The notes: a model not told the origin generated them from the sequence alone. Counted from the first letter of the stretch, positions 8,671 to 17,843 are shown. The stretch is DNA of 32,014 nucleotides from Verrucomicrobiia bacterium (GCA_947460915.1 CANHKJ010000003.1:1-32014); one strand, 5' to 3'. Made by a program: numbers and translations.

Positions 8671-9933
8671 ATGTCGAAAAAATCAGTCATCATCCTCTGG
8701 GTCATCGCACTCGCGCTAGGCATTAGTGTGACCACGCTCAAGCTCCGTGCTCCCGTCTCCGGCAAAGCCAATACTGAGCGTAGCCGCGGACAAACCTTGC
8801 TCGATTCGTTCCCCGCCGATCAAGTTACTAGCATTCAACTCAAGGGCTTCGAAAAATCAGTCACCCTTGCCAAAAAAGAATCAGGTTGGGTCGTTGCTGA
8901 GCGCGGTGATTATCCCGCAAACGTTAGCACGATCAACAACCTACTTCGCACCATCGAGCAAGTGAAAGTCAACAACGCAATCGAAGCAGGTCCCACTTAT
9001 GGCAAACGTTTCGGCATCGACCTCACTGCCACTAGCCAAGAAAAACACGGCACCGAACTGAGCTTCTCGAATGCCGCTAACGAAAACATCGCTACCTTGT
9101 TCCTCGGTAAGGACTCAGATGGCGGTGGTCGCTACATCCAAAATGCCGCAGACACCTCAGGCATCTACGTCACCAGCGAGAGCTTCCCCACGGCATCAGT
9201 CAACGCCAAGGATTGGCTCGATACTGCATTCTTCAGCATCGAGAAAATCAAATCCATCAGTGTGACCAGCGCTGGCAAGCCCGAGTCCATCGAGTGGAAG
9301 CTCACCCGCGCCGATGAAAATGCTGAGTTTACTCTCGACGGCGCCAAGCCCGAGGAAAATCTCGACACTGCCATCACCGCGCCGCTCAAAACTGTTTTCT
9401 CAGGAGCAAACTTCCAAGACGTAGCCAGCGCTACTGATGTTGCCACAATCGAAAAAGCTGCCGAGCGCCGCGTTGCTACCATTGAGACCATCGATGGCTT
9501 CACCTACACCATCACGCTCGTTGCCAAGCCCGCCGTCAAGGTTCCCGATGCCCTCGCCAAACCAGAGGAAACGCCACCTCCAGTCACAGAAGATGCCTAT
9601 CACCTCAGCGTCAAAGTTGCCGCCAATTTCCCCAAAGAACGTGTAAAAGCAGCCGATGAAAAACCTGAAGACGCCAAGAGTAAAGACGAGGCATTTCAAG
9701 CCACACAAAAAACGTTGCAGGAAAAACTTCAGAAAGAACAATCCCTCCAAACTCGCGTTTACGAGGTAGCAAAATACACTGTCGATTCCCTCATCAAGAA
9801 TCGTGCTGACCTCATCGCCAAGGCTACCGATCCTGCCGCTGCCGCAGCGCAGCCAACTTCGCCAGGACAACAGCCACCACCAAACAGCCAACCCGTGCAA
9901 GCCGTGACGCCGCCTGTTTCGATTGGTGAATGA
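8671..9933 (+). CDS. DUF4340 domain-containing protein
   Basis: A 420-residue protein with an N-terminal membrane anchor (about 5-24) and an extracytoplasmic region. The IQLKGFEKSVTLAKKESGWVV segment, the NVSTINNLLRTIEQVKVNNA segment and YGKRFGID are typical of DUF4340, a domain that regularly follows GldG-like genes. A second related unit follows from about residue 180. The C-terminus is rich in Ala, Pro and Gln and looks disordered. It is the last gene of the cassette, 38 nt after gldG, and is followed by a terminator. Function unknown beyond this association. Confidence 0.85.
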   Translation: MSKKSVIILWVIALALGISVTTLKLRAPVSGKANTERSRGQTLLDSFPADQVTSIQLKGFEKSVTLAKKESGWVVAERGDYPANVSTINNLLRTIEQVKVNNAIEAGPTYGKRFGIDLTATSQEKHGTELSFSNAANENIATLFLGKDSDGGGRYIQNAADTSGIYVTSESFPTASVNAKDWLDTAFFSIEKIKSISVTSAGKPESIEWKLTRADENAEFTLDGAKPEENLDTAITAPLKTVFSGANFQDVASATDVATIEKAAERRVATIETIDGFTYTITLVAKPAVKVPDALAKPEETPPPVTEDAYHLSVKVAANFPKERVKAADEKPEDAKSKDEAFQATQKTLQEKLQKEQSLQTRVYEVAKYTVDSLIKNRADLIAKATDPAAAAAQPTSPGQQPPPNSQPVQAVTPPVSIGE

Positions 9934-9950
9934 TCTCACTACCACCACAT

Positions 9951-9982
9951 CCCCGCTCGGTTTACCGCAGCGGGGATTTTTC
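9951..9982 (+). terminator. Rho-independent terminator after the Gld-type cluster
   Basis: CCCCGCT (9951-9957) pairs with AGCGGGG (9969-9975), and the inner CGGT/ACCG extends the stem to a two-base loop with one bulged C. A T-run follows. It closes the four-gene transcription unit. Confidence 0.88.
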
Positions 9983-10053
9983 TTGATCCAACATCCATCA
10001 TTTCCATCCTTGCTACAACTTCGTTCCTGATCTAGTATCCCGCACCTCATTTC

Positions 10054-11379
10054 ATGACCATCATCCTCCTCATCTTCGCCCTACTCATGCTCAATGGAGC
10101 TTTTGCTATGGCGGAAATCGCCCTCGTTTCAGTCAAAAAATCACGTCTGCAACAAGCTGCTGAGGCAGGCAACAAGCGCGCGCGCATCGCCCTTAAGCTA
10201 ATCGAAAATCCCGAGCGCATCCTCAGCACCGTGCAGATCGGCATCACCTTGGTGGGGGTCATTTCCGCTGCTTTCGGGGCACAGAACATTGCTGATTTGA
10301 TGACGCCATGGATCAACGATCTCCCCCTCGTCGGCACCAGCGCACCACAAATCTCCTTCGCGCTCGCCATCGTCGCACTCACCTATTGCAACATTGTCAT
10401 CGGCGAATTGGTGCCCAAGGGACTAGCACTACGCAATCCTGAGGGCATCGCCCTGCGCATGGCGCGCCCCATGACCTGGCTCTCACGCACTGCAAGCCCA
10501 CTCGTCTGGTTGTTAGAAAAATCCACTCGCCTACTGATGAAACTTTTCGGTGCCAGCGATGCCTCTAGCTCCGGCCCGTCGCGTGAAGAAGTGCAGGTTC
10601 TCGTGCGCGAAGGCATCATCACTGGTGGCGTCGATCAGGAAGAAAGCGACATGGTCAGCGGTGTATTTGATCTCCAAAACATCCAGGCCGAGGAAATCAT
10701 GTTGCCACGTCCTAAGGTCACATTTTTGCCCCACGATGCCACCCATGTGCAAATCTGCCAACGCATCGCCAATAGCAAACAATCCGTTTTCCCCATCTAT
10801 GAAGGCAGCCGGGATCAAATCTGCGGCCTCGTATCTCTTCGCGCTCTCTATGCATCCAAGGTCAGCGCTCTGCAAGAAACGCCATTGCGCGCCATCATGC
10901 AACCGCCTGCCTTCGTCGTCGAGAATCAGCCAGCATTGAAACTTTTCCAAACACTGCGCAGCACTGCACTGGGAGCTGCACTTGTCACCGATGAATTCGG
11001 CACGATCCGCGGCTTCATCACCATTGATGACATCATCGAAGAAGTCGTAGGCGACTACAAAAAAGATCTCAATCCCGAGCGCGCCCAAGTGCGAGTACTA
11101 CAAGAAAACTCTTGGATCGTCGATGGCATGACCGAGATCGATGATGTTACCCAAGCAATCCCCGAACTCGAATCCGCCGTCGATCTCGAAGACGAGGCAT
11201 TCCAAACGCTCGCAGGCTTTATTATTCACAAAATCGACCGTCTCCCCACCGAGGGCGAAAAGTTTACCATCGGACGCCTCGAATTTCACATCGCCGACAT
11301 GGATCAGCAACGCATTGATAAAATTATCATCACCCGTCTGCCACAAGAGCCCGAGGATGAGACGAATGGCAATGAGTAA
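10054..11379 (+). CDS. CorC/HlyC (hemolysin) family transporter-like protein
   Basis: A 441-residue protein with the three-part architecture of the UPF0053/CorC family. The DUF21 membrane domain (about 1-185) carries the family motif GELVPK (117-122). A pair of CBS domains spans about 205-335 (EEIMLPRPKVTFLP, later FGTIRGFITIDDIIEEVVGD). The CorC_HlyC transporter-associated domain spans about 345-432 (SWIVDGMTEIDD...FQTLAGFI). Related proteins have been linked to Mg2+/Co2+ efflux or resistance; the hemolysin label is historical. It stands alone between a terminator and a 292-nt AT-rich gap. Confidence 0.92.
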   Translation: MTIILLIFALLMLNGAFAMAEIALVSVKKSRLQQAAEAGNKRARIALKLIENPERILSTVQIGITLVGVISAAFGAQNIADLMTPWINDLPLVGTSAPQISFALAIVALTYCNIVIGELVPKGLALRNPEGIALRMARPMTWLSRTASPLVWLLEKSTRLLMKLFGASDASSSGPSREEVQVLVREGIITGGVDQEESDMVSGVFDLQNIQAEEIMLPRPKVTFLPHDATHVQICQRIANSKQSVFPIYEGSRDQICGLVSLRALYASKVSALQETPLRAIMQPPAFVVENQPALKLFQTLRSTALGAALVTDEFGTIRGFITIDDIIEEVVGDYKKDLNPERAQVRVLQENSWIVDGMTEIDDVTQAIPELESAVDLEDEAFQTLAGFIIHKIDRLPTEGEKFTIGRLEFHIADMDQQRIDKIIITRLPQEPEDETNGNE

Positions 11380-11671
11380 CACTCAACATCAAAAGAAGCA
11401 CCGCGATTTCACTTTGTCTTTTTTATTAGATAACAATCATCGACATTCTAGCAATATACTTTTACATAGAATAGCAAATAGCAATAATCAAGCAATTTTG
11501 GCAAATGCATAAATAGGCTAGCGATGGCAATACTATCTGATTGGATCAAATTTTGATTTTTTCCGATCCAGACTCACATTAATTTATTGCATCTCAGATA
11601 TGCATAGGGCATGATACACCTGCTAAGAGTTTATTTGGGACAAAAGAAATTAACGAAAAAATCGAAAAACG
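11380..11671. other. AT-rich intergenic region before the PP-loop gene
   Basis: The 292 nt between the CorC-type gene and the QueC-like gene are visibly richer in A and T than the flanking genes. A short inverted repeat, ATCAAA-T-TTTGAT, lies near 11547-11559 and might be a weak termination hairpin. No RNA gene or insertion-sequence end was recognised. Confidence 0.5.
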
Positions 11672-12826
11672 ATGCGAAAAACTGATAATATTACCCAGCG
11701 AGTACGAAGAATGACCTCACAGTCCAACTCTTACACTGTAAAGCAAACAGGCAACCGGATCGACTTAATTGGAGCAAGAATACCAATTTTTTACGAGGTT
11801 TCCGGCATAGAATTACCCGAGTTACAAGATCATAGCTTCGCGGTGTGGCACTTACTTCCTTCATGTATGAAAACTGGGCAATCGATTCATATTGATGGAC
11901 CTGTTGATCCTGATGTAATAAAAAACGCTATGGAGTTTTCGCGAATCTGGGAACTGTGGGAACCTACGAAATTTCGCCAAGTATTAATCACATCTAGCGA
12001 AAAATCAGCGACACCAATAGAGAATTGCCAAAAAAGAGAAAAACAATTAGCGTGCTTTTCTGGGGGTATTGACTCTACCCACATGTTGCTCAACATGGGC
12101 ATCCAAGAAAAAAGAGGTACGATATTAGGCATTCATGGAATGGAAATTCATTATGATAATAAACAACAGTTTGAAGAGCTAGCCAATTGGACAAAGCCCC
12201 TTTTGGAGTATTTGAACTATGATCGCGTGACTGTGCGGACGAATGCCAGTAAAATTGGAGGAGGTCATCATAGTTGGGCCCTTTCCCTTGCTGGCAACGC
12301 GTATTTGTTTCGCCAGTTATTTGAAGAATGTGTTTTTGCTTCTGACTTCACCGCTGCTGAGGATTTCGTGAGTTTTCCATACGGCTCTAATTCCATATCT
12401 AATCTCTTACTTGCAGGGAGAGATTATCGCTTAAGATCATTGTGCAATCAATTCAGCCGAGTTGATAAACTGGAACCGATCACCAAAGATCACATTGCGT
12501 TACAAACCGTAACATTTTGCAAACAAAAGCATTTGCGTCCGCAAAATTGTGGCATTTGTGACAAGTGTATCCGAACTAAGATTATGATGATCGTCGCATC
12601 TGGTCACATAGCAGAAGAAATTTTTATTGATCCTACATTAAATCGTAAGTTGGTTCATTCTTTGAACTTTTCTGACAAGATCGAACAAACATTTTTCATA
12701 TCTACATGCCAGCTTGCAAGAGAGAAAAATGTTTTATCAAAAATACCGGGTATAGAGGAGAAATTTTATGCGATTCAAAACCCTCTTTCCACCAGGATTC
12801 GAAGATTCTTCAGGCGCTATAAATAG
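11672..12826 (+). CDS. QueC-like PP-loop ATP pyrophosphatase, orphan
   Basis: A 384-residue protein. SGGIDS (130-135) is the PP-loop signature of enzymes that adenylate a carbonyl before amination or thiolation. Near the C-terminus Cys283, Cys293, Cys296 and Cys299 form C-x9-C-x2-C-x2-C, with NCGICDKCIR following the zinc-site pattern of QueC (7-cyano-7-deazaguanine synthase). It is much longer than QueC (about 220-240) because of a roughly 125-residue N-terminal region of unknown fold and a C-terminal extension ending in basic residues. No queuosine or 7-deazaguanine genes are nearby. Base composition is markedly more AT-rich than its neighbours and both flanks are long non-coding gaps, suggesting horizontal acquisition. 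The start may instead be ATG at 11711. Reaction and substrate unknown. Confidence 0.75.
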   Translation: MRKTDNITQRVRRMTSQSNSYTVKQTGNRIDLIGARIPIFYEVSGIELPELQDHSFAVWHLLPSCMKTGQSIHIDGPVDPDVIKNAMEFSRIWELWEPTKFRQVLITSSEKSATPIENCQKREKQLACFSGGIDSTHMLLNMGIQEKRGTILGIHGMEIHYDNKQQFEELANWTKPLLEYLNYDRVTVRTNASKIGGGHHSWALSLAGNAYLFRQLFEECVFASDFTAAEDFVSFPYGSNSISNLLLAGRDYRLRSLCNQFSRVDKLEPITKDHIALQTVTFCKQKHLRPQNCGICDKCIRTKIMMIVASGHIAEEIFIDPTLNRKLVHSLNFSDKIEQTFFISTCQLAREKNVLSKIPGIEEKFYAIQNPLSTRIRRFFRRYK

Positions 12827-13225
12827 AGCTATCTGAATCACACGATATGTAATAATCTAAAAATATCGAAGGAAAAATCTGCGAATTTTTTTGTGGGTCA
12901 GCCCTTTTCAATACGCCCAGGAGAGATCCACTATTAGAAATTTTCAGGTCTCATACTGTGCAGCTTTGACGCATTTATTGAGTTAGCTTAATATGCGTAG
13001 TTAGCTGGGGAGAAAGTATACCGATTTGCTAAGGATTATCATCGAAATAGGTTACAATGGTTGAATAGTTGAGCAAAGAGCCCACGTTGAGTAGATTTGG
13101 ATTTCGGTTCGAATGACTTTGGCAAGTTTACTGAACGGGAAAGGATCAAACCATCAATACGCTCGATTAAACGAGAAAAAACAAGCTTGGCAGGGCGCGA
13201 TTTTTCCCCTAGAACGCTGGCTCGC
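12827..13225. other. Intergenic region upstream of lpxC-fabZ
   Basis: About 400 nt without a supported gene. The first half is AT-rich like the preceding gene and has a weak A/T-only hairpin near 12883-12900; the second half should contain the lpxC promoter. TACAAT at 13053-13058 could be a -10, but no well-spaced -35 was found. The lpxC frame is open back to a TTG at 13097, without family similarity in that part. Confidence 0.4.
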
Positions 13226-14539
13226 ATGGCCACCGAACTCGAACATACACTCGCATCTGCCGCATCTTTGGAAGGCACGTCTTTGCACACGGGACAAAAA
13301 GTTTCGCTCACCATCAAACCTGCGCCAGAAGGCCATGGTTTCAAATTCCGCCGCATTGACCTGCCGGATCAGCCGTTCATCGATGCCGATGTCGACAAAG
13401 TACAGACAGTAGAACGCGCCACAACTTTGGCTCAAGGCTCAGTGAAAGTACACACGGTAGAGCACGTGATCTCGGCGCTTACCGGCATGGGGGTAGACAA
13501 TGCCATCATCGAGATGGATGCCAACGAACCACCAATTGGCGATGGCTCGTCGCGTCCTTTTGTCGAACTAATCAAAAAAGCAGGCATCGTAGCGCAAAAA
13601 GCCCCGCGTAAAGTATGGGAAATCCGCGAGCCGATACACCAAGAAAGCGGCGATGGTAGCATCGTAACGATTGTGCCTAGCAAAACATTCCGCGTATCCG
13701 TGACCAACGTTGGCCCCGATGGTCGCTTCACGCAATATTTTTCCAGCGAAGTCACTCCCGAGCTCTACGAAAGTGAAATCGCTCCTGCACGCACTTTTGT
13801 GTATTACGAGGACGTCAAGCCCCTGCTAGACAAAGGCCTGATCAAGGGTGGTTCACTCGAAAATGCCGTTGTCGTTCGCGGCAACGAAGTGATGTCCAAG
13901 GAAGCCCTGCGTTATTCTAACGAATTCGCCCGCCACAAAGCTCTCGACCTGATTGGAGATCTCATGCTCTCAGGCAAACGCATTCTCGGTCACGTCATCG
14001 CCGTCAAGCCAGGCCATGGACCGAACACACAAATGGCTGCCACTGTGAAGCGCGAGTACAGCCGCATGCGTTCGATGGTTCCGCCGATCAACATTCCCAA
14101 AGGCGAAGCAGTCTTGGACATTCACGATGTGTTGAAAATTTTGCCACATCGCTATCCATTTTTGTTAGTGGATCGCATCATTGATTTCGAGGGCGACACC
14201 AAGTGCACGGGCATCAAAAATGTGACTATGAACGAGCCGTTTTTTCCTGGGCATTTCCCCGGTCACCCCGTCATGCCCGGCGTGCTGCAGCTCGAAGCCA
14301 TGGCACAAGTATCCTCCGTGCTCATGCTGCGCAAACCAGAAAACCAAGGGAAAATTGGTTACTTCATGAGCGCCGATAGCGTCAAATGGCGTCGTCCTGT
14401 TCTCCCCGGTGACACCTTGTTCATCGAGGCAGAGGTGATCAAAATTCGTGGCTCCATCGGTCAAACACGCGCGCGCTGCCTCGTCAACGGAGAAGTTGTT
14501 TCCGAAGGTGAGCTGAAATTCGCGCTCGTCGCGAGTTGA
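13226..14539 (+). CDS. lpxC-fabZ: Bifunctional LpxC deacetylase / FabZ dehydratase
   Basis: A natural fusion of two envelope enzymes, 437 residues. Residues 1 to about 280 are LpxC, the zinc UDP-3-O-acyl-GlcNAc deacetylase that commits to lipid A synthesis. HTVEH gives Glu79 and His80, HKALD gives His237 and Asp241, and His264 lies in KPGHG, all matching the E. coli active site within one residue. Residues about 290-437 are FabZ, the 3-hydroxyacyl-ACP dehydratase: PHRYPFLLVDRI, then HFPGHPVMPGVLQLE with catalytic His343 and Glu357. Both active sites look intact. The fusion is known from Bacteroidota and Verrucomicrobiota. The ATG at 13226 begins the family alignment (MATELEHTL); an upstream TTG at 13097 is unlikely. 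The EamA transporter gene overlaps its stop codon. Confidence 0.95.
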   Translation: MATELEHTLASAASLEGTSLHTGQKVSLTIKPAPEGHGFKFRRIDLPDQPFIDADVDKVQTVERATTLAQGSVKVHTVEHVISALTGMGVDNAIIEMDANEPPIGDGSSRPFVELIKKAGIVAQKAPRKVWEIREPIHQESGDGSIVTIVPSKTFRVSVTNVGPDGRFTQYFSSEVTPELYESEIAPARTFVYYEDVKPLLDKGLIKGGSLENAVVVRGNEVMSKEALRYSNEFARHKALDLIGDLMLSGKRILGHVIAVKPGHGPNTQMAATVKREYSRMRSMVPPINIPKGEAVLDIHDVLKILPHRYPFLLVDRIIDFEGDTKCTGIKNVTMNEPFFPGHFPGHPVMPGVLQLEAMAQVSSVLMLRKPENQGKIGYFMSADSVKWRRPVLPGDTLFIEAEVIKIRGSIGQTRARCLVNGEVVSEGELKFALVAS

Positions 14540-15408
14540 TCGTTATTGCGATGATCTCGCCTACCATCCAACTACATCTGTTAGTGTTTTTACTGGCACT
14601 GACTGGCGTGTTTGGACATTTACTTAGCCTCAACACCACCAGCTTGGTAGTATGGCGCACAGGAATCGCCGCTGTGGTGATGGCGTTATGGATGCTGTAT
14701 CGTCGTAAGGCACTACTGCTCGTATCGCCCGCCCTAGCCCTGAAAATGTTGATCGTAGGCATGATCATAGGGGCACACTGGTTGTTTTTCTATGGCAGTC
14801 TGAAGGTATCTAACATTTCCATTTGCCTCACAGGATACGCATCTATTTCCCTGTTTACCGCATTTACCGAACCGTGGCTAACGGGCTCGAAAATCGTCAA
14901 ATCAGAAATCCTTTTGGGTATCCTTGCTGCATTAGGATTGGCATTAATTGCGGGATTAGAAACAAAGTATTTGCTTGGCTTAACCCTAGCCGTAATTGGC
15001 GCCTTTCTTGCCGCAGTTTTCCCCGTGCTCAACCGCAAACTGGTATTATCGGGAGCAGCACCTGAAACCATTTTGCTCTGGGAAATGCCGGGGGCCTGTA
15101 TCGCGGCACTGATCGTTCACCCCTTCTTATCCCCTTACGCTTCCTTGTTTCAGTGGAAAAGCATGGACTTCGTGTGGATGTTTTTCCTCGCAATTCTGTG
15201 CACGGTTTTTGCTCACGCATTCCATACCCATTTGCTGCGCAACATCTCAGCGTATCGCAGCAATTTAGTGATGAACTTCGAGCCCATTCACGGGATCATT
15301 TTAGGTGCGCTGTTGTTTCAAGATTACCAATCGCTACGACCCGTTTTTTACTTGGGTGCCGCGATTATCATACTCACGAACTTCCTGCACCTGCGCGTCA
15401 AAAAATAA
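14536..15408 (+). CDS. EamA/DMT-family transporter
   Basis: A membrane protein of up to 290 residues with about ten hydrophobic segments in two similar halves, as in EamA drug/metabolite transporters. GAHWLFFYGSLKVSNIS in the first half and a matching HAFHTHLLRNISAYRSNLVMNFEPIHGIILGALLF block in the second are typical. The start is uncertain. A TTG at 14536 overlaps the lpxC-fabZ stop as TTGA, which suggests translational coupling, while the ATG at 14551 is the conventional choice. Substrate unknown. Its transcript converges on the DUF1080 gene with a 15-nt gap. Confidence 0.85.
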   Translation: MIVIAMISPTIQLHLLVFLLALTGVFGHLLSLNTTSLVVWRTGIAAVVMALWMLYRRKALLLVSPALALKMLIVGMIIGAHWLFFYGSLKVSNISICLTGYASISLFTAFTEPWLTGSKIVKSEILLGILAALGLALIAGLETKYLLGLTLAVIGAFLAAVFPVLNRKLVLSGAAPETILLWEMPGACIAALIVHPFLSPYASLFQWKSMDFVWMFFLAILCTVFAHAFHTHLLRNISAYRSNLVMNFEPIHGIILGALLFQDYQSLRPVFYLGAAIIILTNFLHLRVKK

Positions 15409-15423
15409 CGCCATTCGCAGACA

Positions 15424-15999
15424 TTACTTGCTGGTAATTTTGAGCTCACGAAAGTGAATCTCCATCACCAAACCTGGGTGAACCTGCAAACCAATCGGAC
15501 CACTTTCCGTGATCTCATCGGTAGTGTAGTCGAGCACTTGCTTTCCATTCAGAGAAACAATGTACTTCTTTCCGCTCACATCAATTTTGATTTTATTCCA
15601 CTCCCCCTCTTTGAGCAAATCCTTAACGCCAACTGCCTCTACTGGATAACGCCCCTTTTTGCCAATGTAGGGTGAGCATGTAAGGTCACGCTTGAGCGAA
15701 CCTGAAATACCAATCTGGATTTGTTCGCTTTCGTCACGAAGGAAAAATCCTGAGTCAACATGCCCCGTGAAGCGAAATTCAGCCTCGAGCACGAAGTTTT
15801 TGTAGGAGGCTTCTGTCCATAAAATCGAGCCGATTTTTTTCTCATCACTCTTGCCTACAATGGCGCCATCATTGACCGACCAATACGCAGCAGGGCCCTT
15901 AACCTTCCAACCGGTAAGCGTGCTGCCATCAAAGATTTTTACAGGTTCAGCCGCAAATAAAGGCATGGCGAACAACGCAAGAAAGATGAGTTTTTTCAT
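15424..15999 (-). CDS. Secreted DUF1080 (3-keto-disaccharide hydrolase-like) protein
   Basis: A 191-residue exported protein. Residues 1-17 form a signal peptide (MKKLIFLALFAMPLFAAEP, cleavage probably after a final Ala). The rest is one DUF1080 domain with the expected FDGSTLTGWKVKG start, a DSGFFLRDESEQIQIGISG middle and a GPIGLQVHPGLVMEIHFRELKI end. The fold is a concanavalin-like beta-sandwich; some members act on 3-keto-glycosides, but activity here is unproven. The family is greatly expanded in Verrucomicrobiota and Planctomycetota. The frame also has an ATG three codons upstream (16008). It precedes no obvious partner; cimA lies upstream on the same strand. Confidence 0.88.
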   Translation of the reverse strand: MKKLIFLALFAMPLFAAEPVKIFDGSTLTGWKVKGPAAYWSVNDGAIVGKSDEKKIGSILWTEASYKNFVLEAEFRFTGHVDSGFFLRDESEQIQIGISGSLKRDLTCSPYIGKKGRYPVEAVGVKDLLKEGEWNKIKIDVSGKKYIVSLNGKQVLDYTTDEITESGPIGLQVHPGLVMEIHFRELKITSK

Positions 16000-16042
16000 A
16001 AGGCACATAGATACGGATTAAGCGAACAAAGCTTACACGCAA

Positions 16043-17620
16043 TTACTTGCGACAACGTTGCAAGAAGAGATCAAGGCCGTCAACCAAGGCAATCCAGCTC
16101 GCCTCGATGATGTTCTCAGAGACACCCACTGTCCCCCAATTGCTTTCGCCATCGGAACAAACAATCAGCACGCGAGTTTTTGAAGCAGTTGCATCATGAC
16201 CATCAAGAATCCGCACCTTGTAGTCCACTAAAGTGACACGTGCGAGTTCAGGATAAAAGGATAGCAACGCCTTGCGCAATGCGACATCAAGAGCATTCAC
16301 CACGCCATGACCTTCCGCCACCGTATACTCGGGCATGTCATTGACAAATACCTTTACGGTAGCTTCACAAACTGGTGAGTGCCCATCGCGATATTGACGA
16401 AAACTTGTATGGTATTCTTTGAGATCGAAGGGTTTCTGATAAGCTCCCGTTTCTTTACGAATAAGCAGCTCTAACGAACCTCCCGCGGCCTCAAACGAGT
16501 AGCCGATATTTTCCATTTCCTTCACACTTTGCAGTAGATTTTTCGCGGCAGCTGAACCTTTTTCCAAGGCTAGGCCCATTTGTTCAGCTTTGATCAAAAT
16601 GTTTGATTGCCCAGCAAGTTCAGAAACCAAAATATTCTGCGAATTGCCTACTTCCTCGGGGCGAATGTGTTCATAGCTGCGCGCTAGTTTTTGTACGGCA
16701 TTGACGTGCATTCCGCCTTTGTGCGCGAAGGCTGTACGCCCCACAAATGGTGCACGGGCGAAATGCGGGTTGTTCGAGACATCATCCACGAAGTAGGAGA
16801 GATCCTGCATTTTCTCCAAATGAGGAGTTACTTCGAGATTCATCTTGAGTTGCAAAATCGGAATGAGCGAAGTGAGATTGCAGTTACCCGTGCGTTCTCC
16901 ATATCCATTGATCGTGCCCTGCACCTGAACGGCGCCAGCTTGAACAGAGGCCACAGCATTCGCGACAGCAAGTTCGCAATCGTTGTGGGTATGAATGCCA
17001 ATCGGCACACGCGGAATACGCTGGCGAACGACTTGACAAATCTCTGCAACCTCATGCGGCAAGGTTCCACCGTTCGTATCGCAAAGAACTAAAATATCGG
17101 CACCACCATCCGCAGCAGCTTGGAGTGTCGCGAGTGCGTGCTCGATGTTTGCCTTGAAGCCATCAAAGAAATGCTCGGCATCATAGACAACCTCGCGACC
17201 GTGTTTTTTTAAATAAGCCACGGTATCGCGAATCATCGCCTGATTTTCCTCAACAGTCGTGCGCAACACTTCGGTAACATGAAGATCCCAACTTTTGCCA
17301 AAAATCGTCACGACTGGCGTCTCAGCATCCAGCAACAAAGCGACTTGAGGATCTTGATCCACTGCCACATCTGCGCGGCGTGTCGAACCGAAAGCTGCCA
17401 GCTTAGCATGAGTCAGCTTGAGCTTTTTCGCCTCACGGAAAAACTCGACGTCCTTGGGGTTTGATCCCGGCCATCCGCCTTCGATATAGTCAATGCCAAA
17501 TTGATCCAAACGCTCGGCGATACGCAATTTGTCCAATCCCGATAATTGAAAGCCCTCGCCCTGTGTGCCGTCGCGCAAGGTGGTATCGTAGAGAAATACA
17601 GGTTTGGTGGAAGTAGACAT
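16043..17620 (-). CDS. cimA: (R)-citramalate synthase
   Basis: A 525-residue enzyme that condenses pyruvate with acetyl-CoA to citramalate, the first step of the threonine-independent route to isoleucine. The N-terminal HMGL-like TIM barrel carries DTTLRDGTQGEG (catalytic Arg16, metal ligand Asp17) and HTHND with metal ligands His210 and His212. GHDATASKTRVLIVCSDGESNWGTVGVS belongs to the C-terminal LeuA regulatory domain, the usual site of isoleucine feedback. DGTQGEG rather than the DGEQ of LeuA points to the CimA branch. The ATG at 17620 was chosen because the longer frame adds 23 residues outside the family. No other isoleucine gene is in the window. Confidence 0.92.
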   Translation of the reverse strand: MSTSTKPVFLYDTTLRDGTQGEGFQLSGLDKLRIAERLDQFGIDYIEGGWPGSNPKDVEFFREAKKLKLTHAKLAAFGSTRRADVAVDQDPQVALLLDAETPVVTIFGKSWDLHVTEVLRTTVEENQAMIRDTVAYLKKHGREVVYDAEHFFDGFKANIEHALATLQAAADGGADILVLCDTNGGTLPHEVAEICQVVRQRIPRVPIGIHTHNDCELAVANAVASVQAGAVQVQGTINGYGERTGNCNLTSLIPILQLKMNLEVTPHLEKMQDLSYFVDDVSNNPHFARAPFVGRTAFAHKGGMHVNAVQKLARSYEHIRPEEVGNSQNILVSELAGQSNILIKAEQMGLALEKGSAAAKNLLQSVKEMENIGYSFEAAGGSLELLIRKETGAYQKPFDLKEYHTSFRQYRDGHSPVCEATVKVFVNDMPEYTVAEGHGVVNALDVALRKALLSFYPELARVTLVDYKVRILDGHDATASKTRVLIVCSDGESNWGTVGVSENIIEASWIALVDGLDLFLQRCRK

Positions 17621-17721
17621 CGCGAGAAAAAATAGGGATGTAGGCTTGATAAATCCAGCAAAAATCGTGTCAACGCAGTGATAATGCACGAGGCATAATG
17701 CTAGAAATGATGACGCAAAAA

Positions 17722-17793
17722 TGCTCCCGACAGGAATCGAACCTGTATCTGCCCTTTAGGAGAGGGCCGTTCTATCCATTGAACTACGGGAGC
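17722..17793 (-). tRNA. tRNA-Arg (anticodon CCT)
   Basis: A complete 72-nt cloverleaf: acceptor GCTCCCG/CGGGAGC, D stem GTTC/GAAC, anticodon stem GCCCT/AGGGC with loop CTCCTAA (anticodon CCT, reading AGG), four-base variable loop, and T stem ACAGG/CCTGT with loop TTCGATT. The discriminator base is A. The 3' CCA is not encoded and must be added by nucleotidyltransferase. Confidence 0.95.
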
Positions 17794-17843
17794 GCAGCGC
17801 AATCGTTACGAAAAAACCCGACGTTTTACAAGTAAATCGTATT

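Noticed and set aside
13026-13058. TTGCTA and TACAAT upstream of lpxC as a promoter
   Set aside because: The spacer is 21 nt, too long for a sigma70 promoter.
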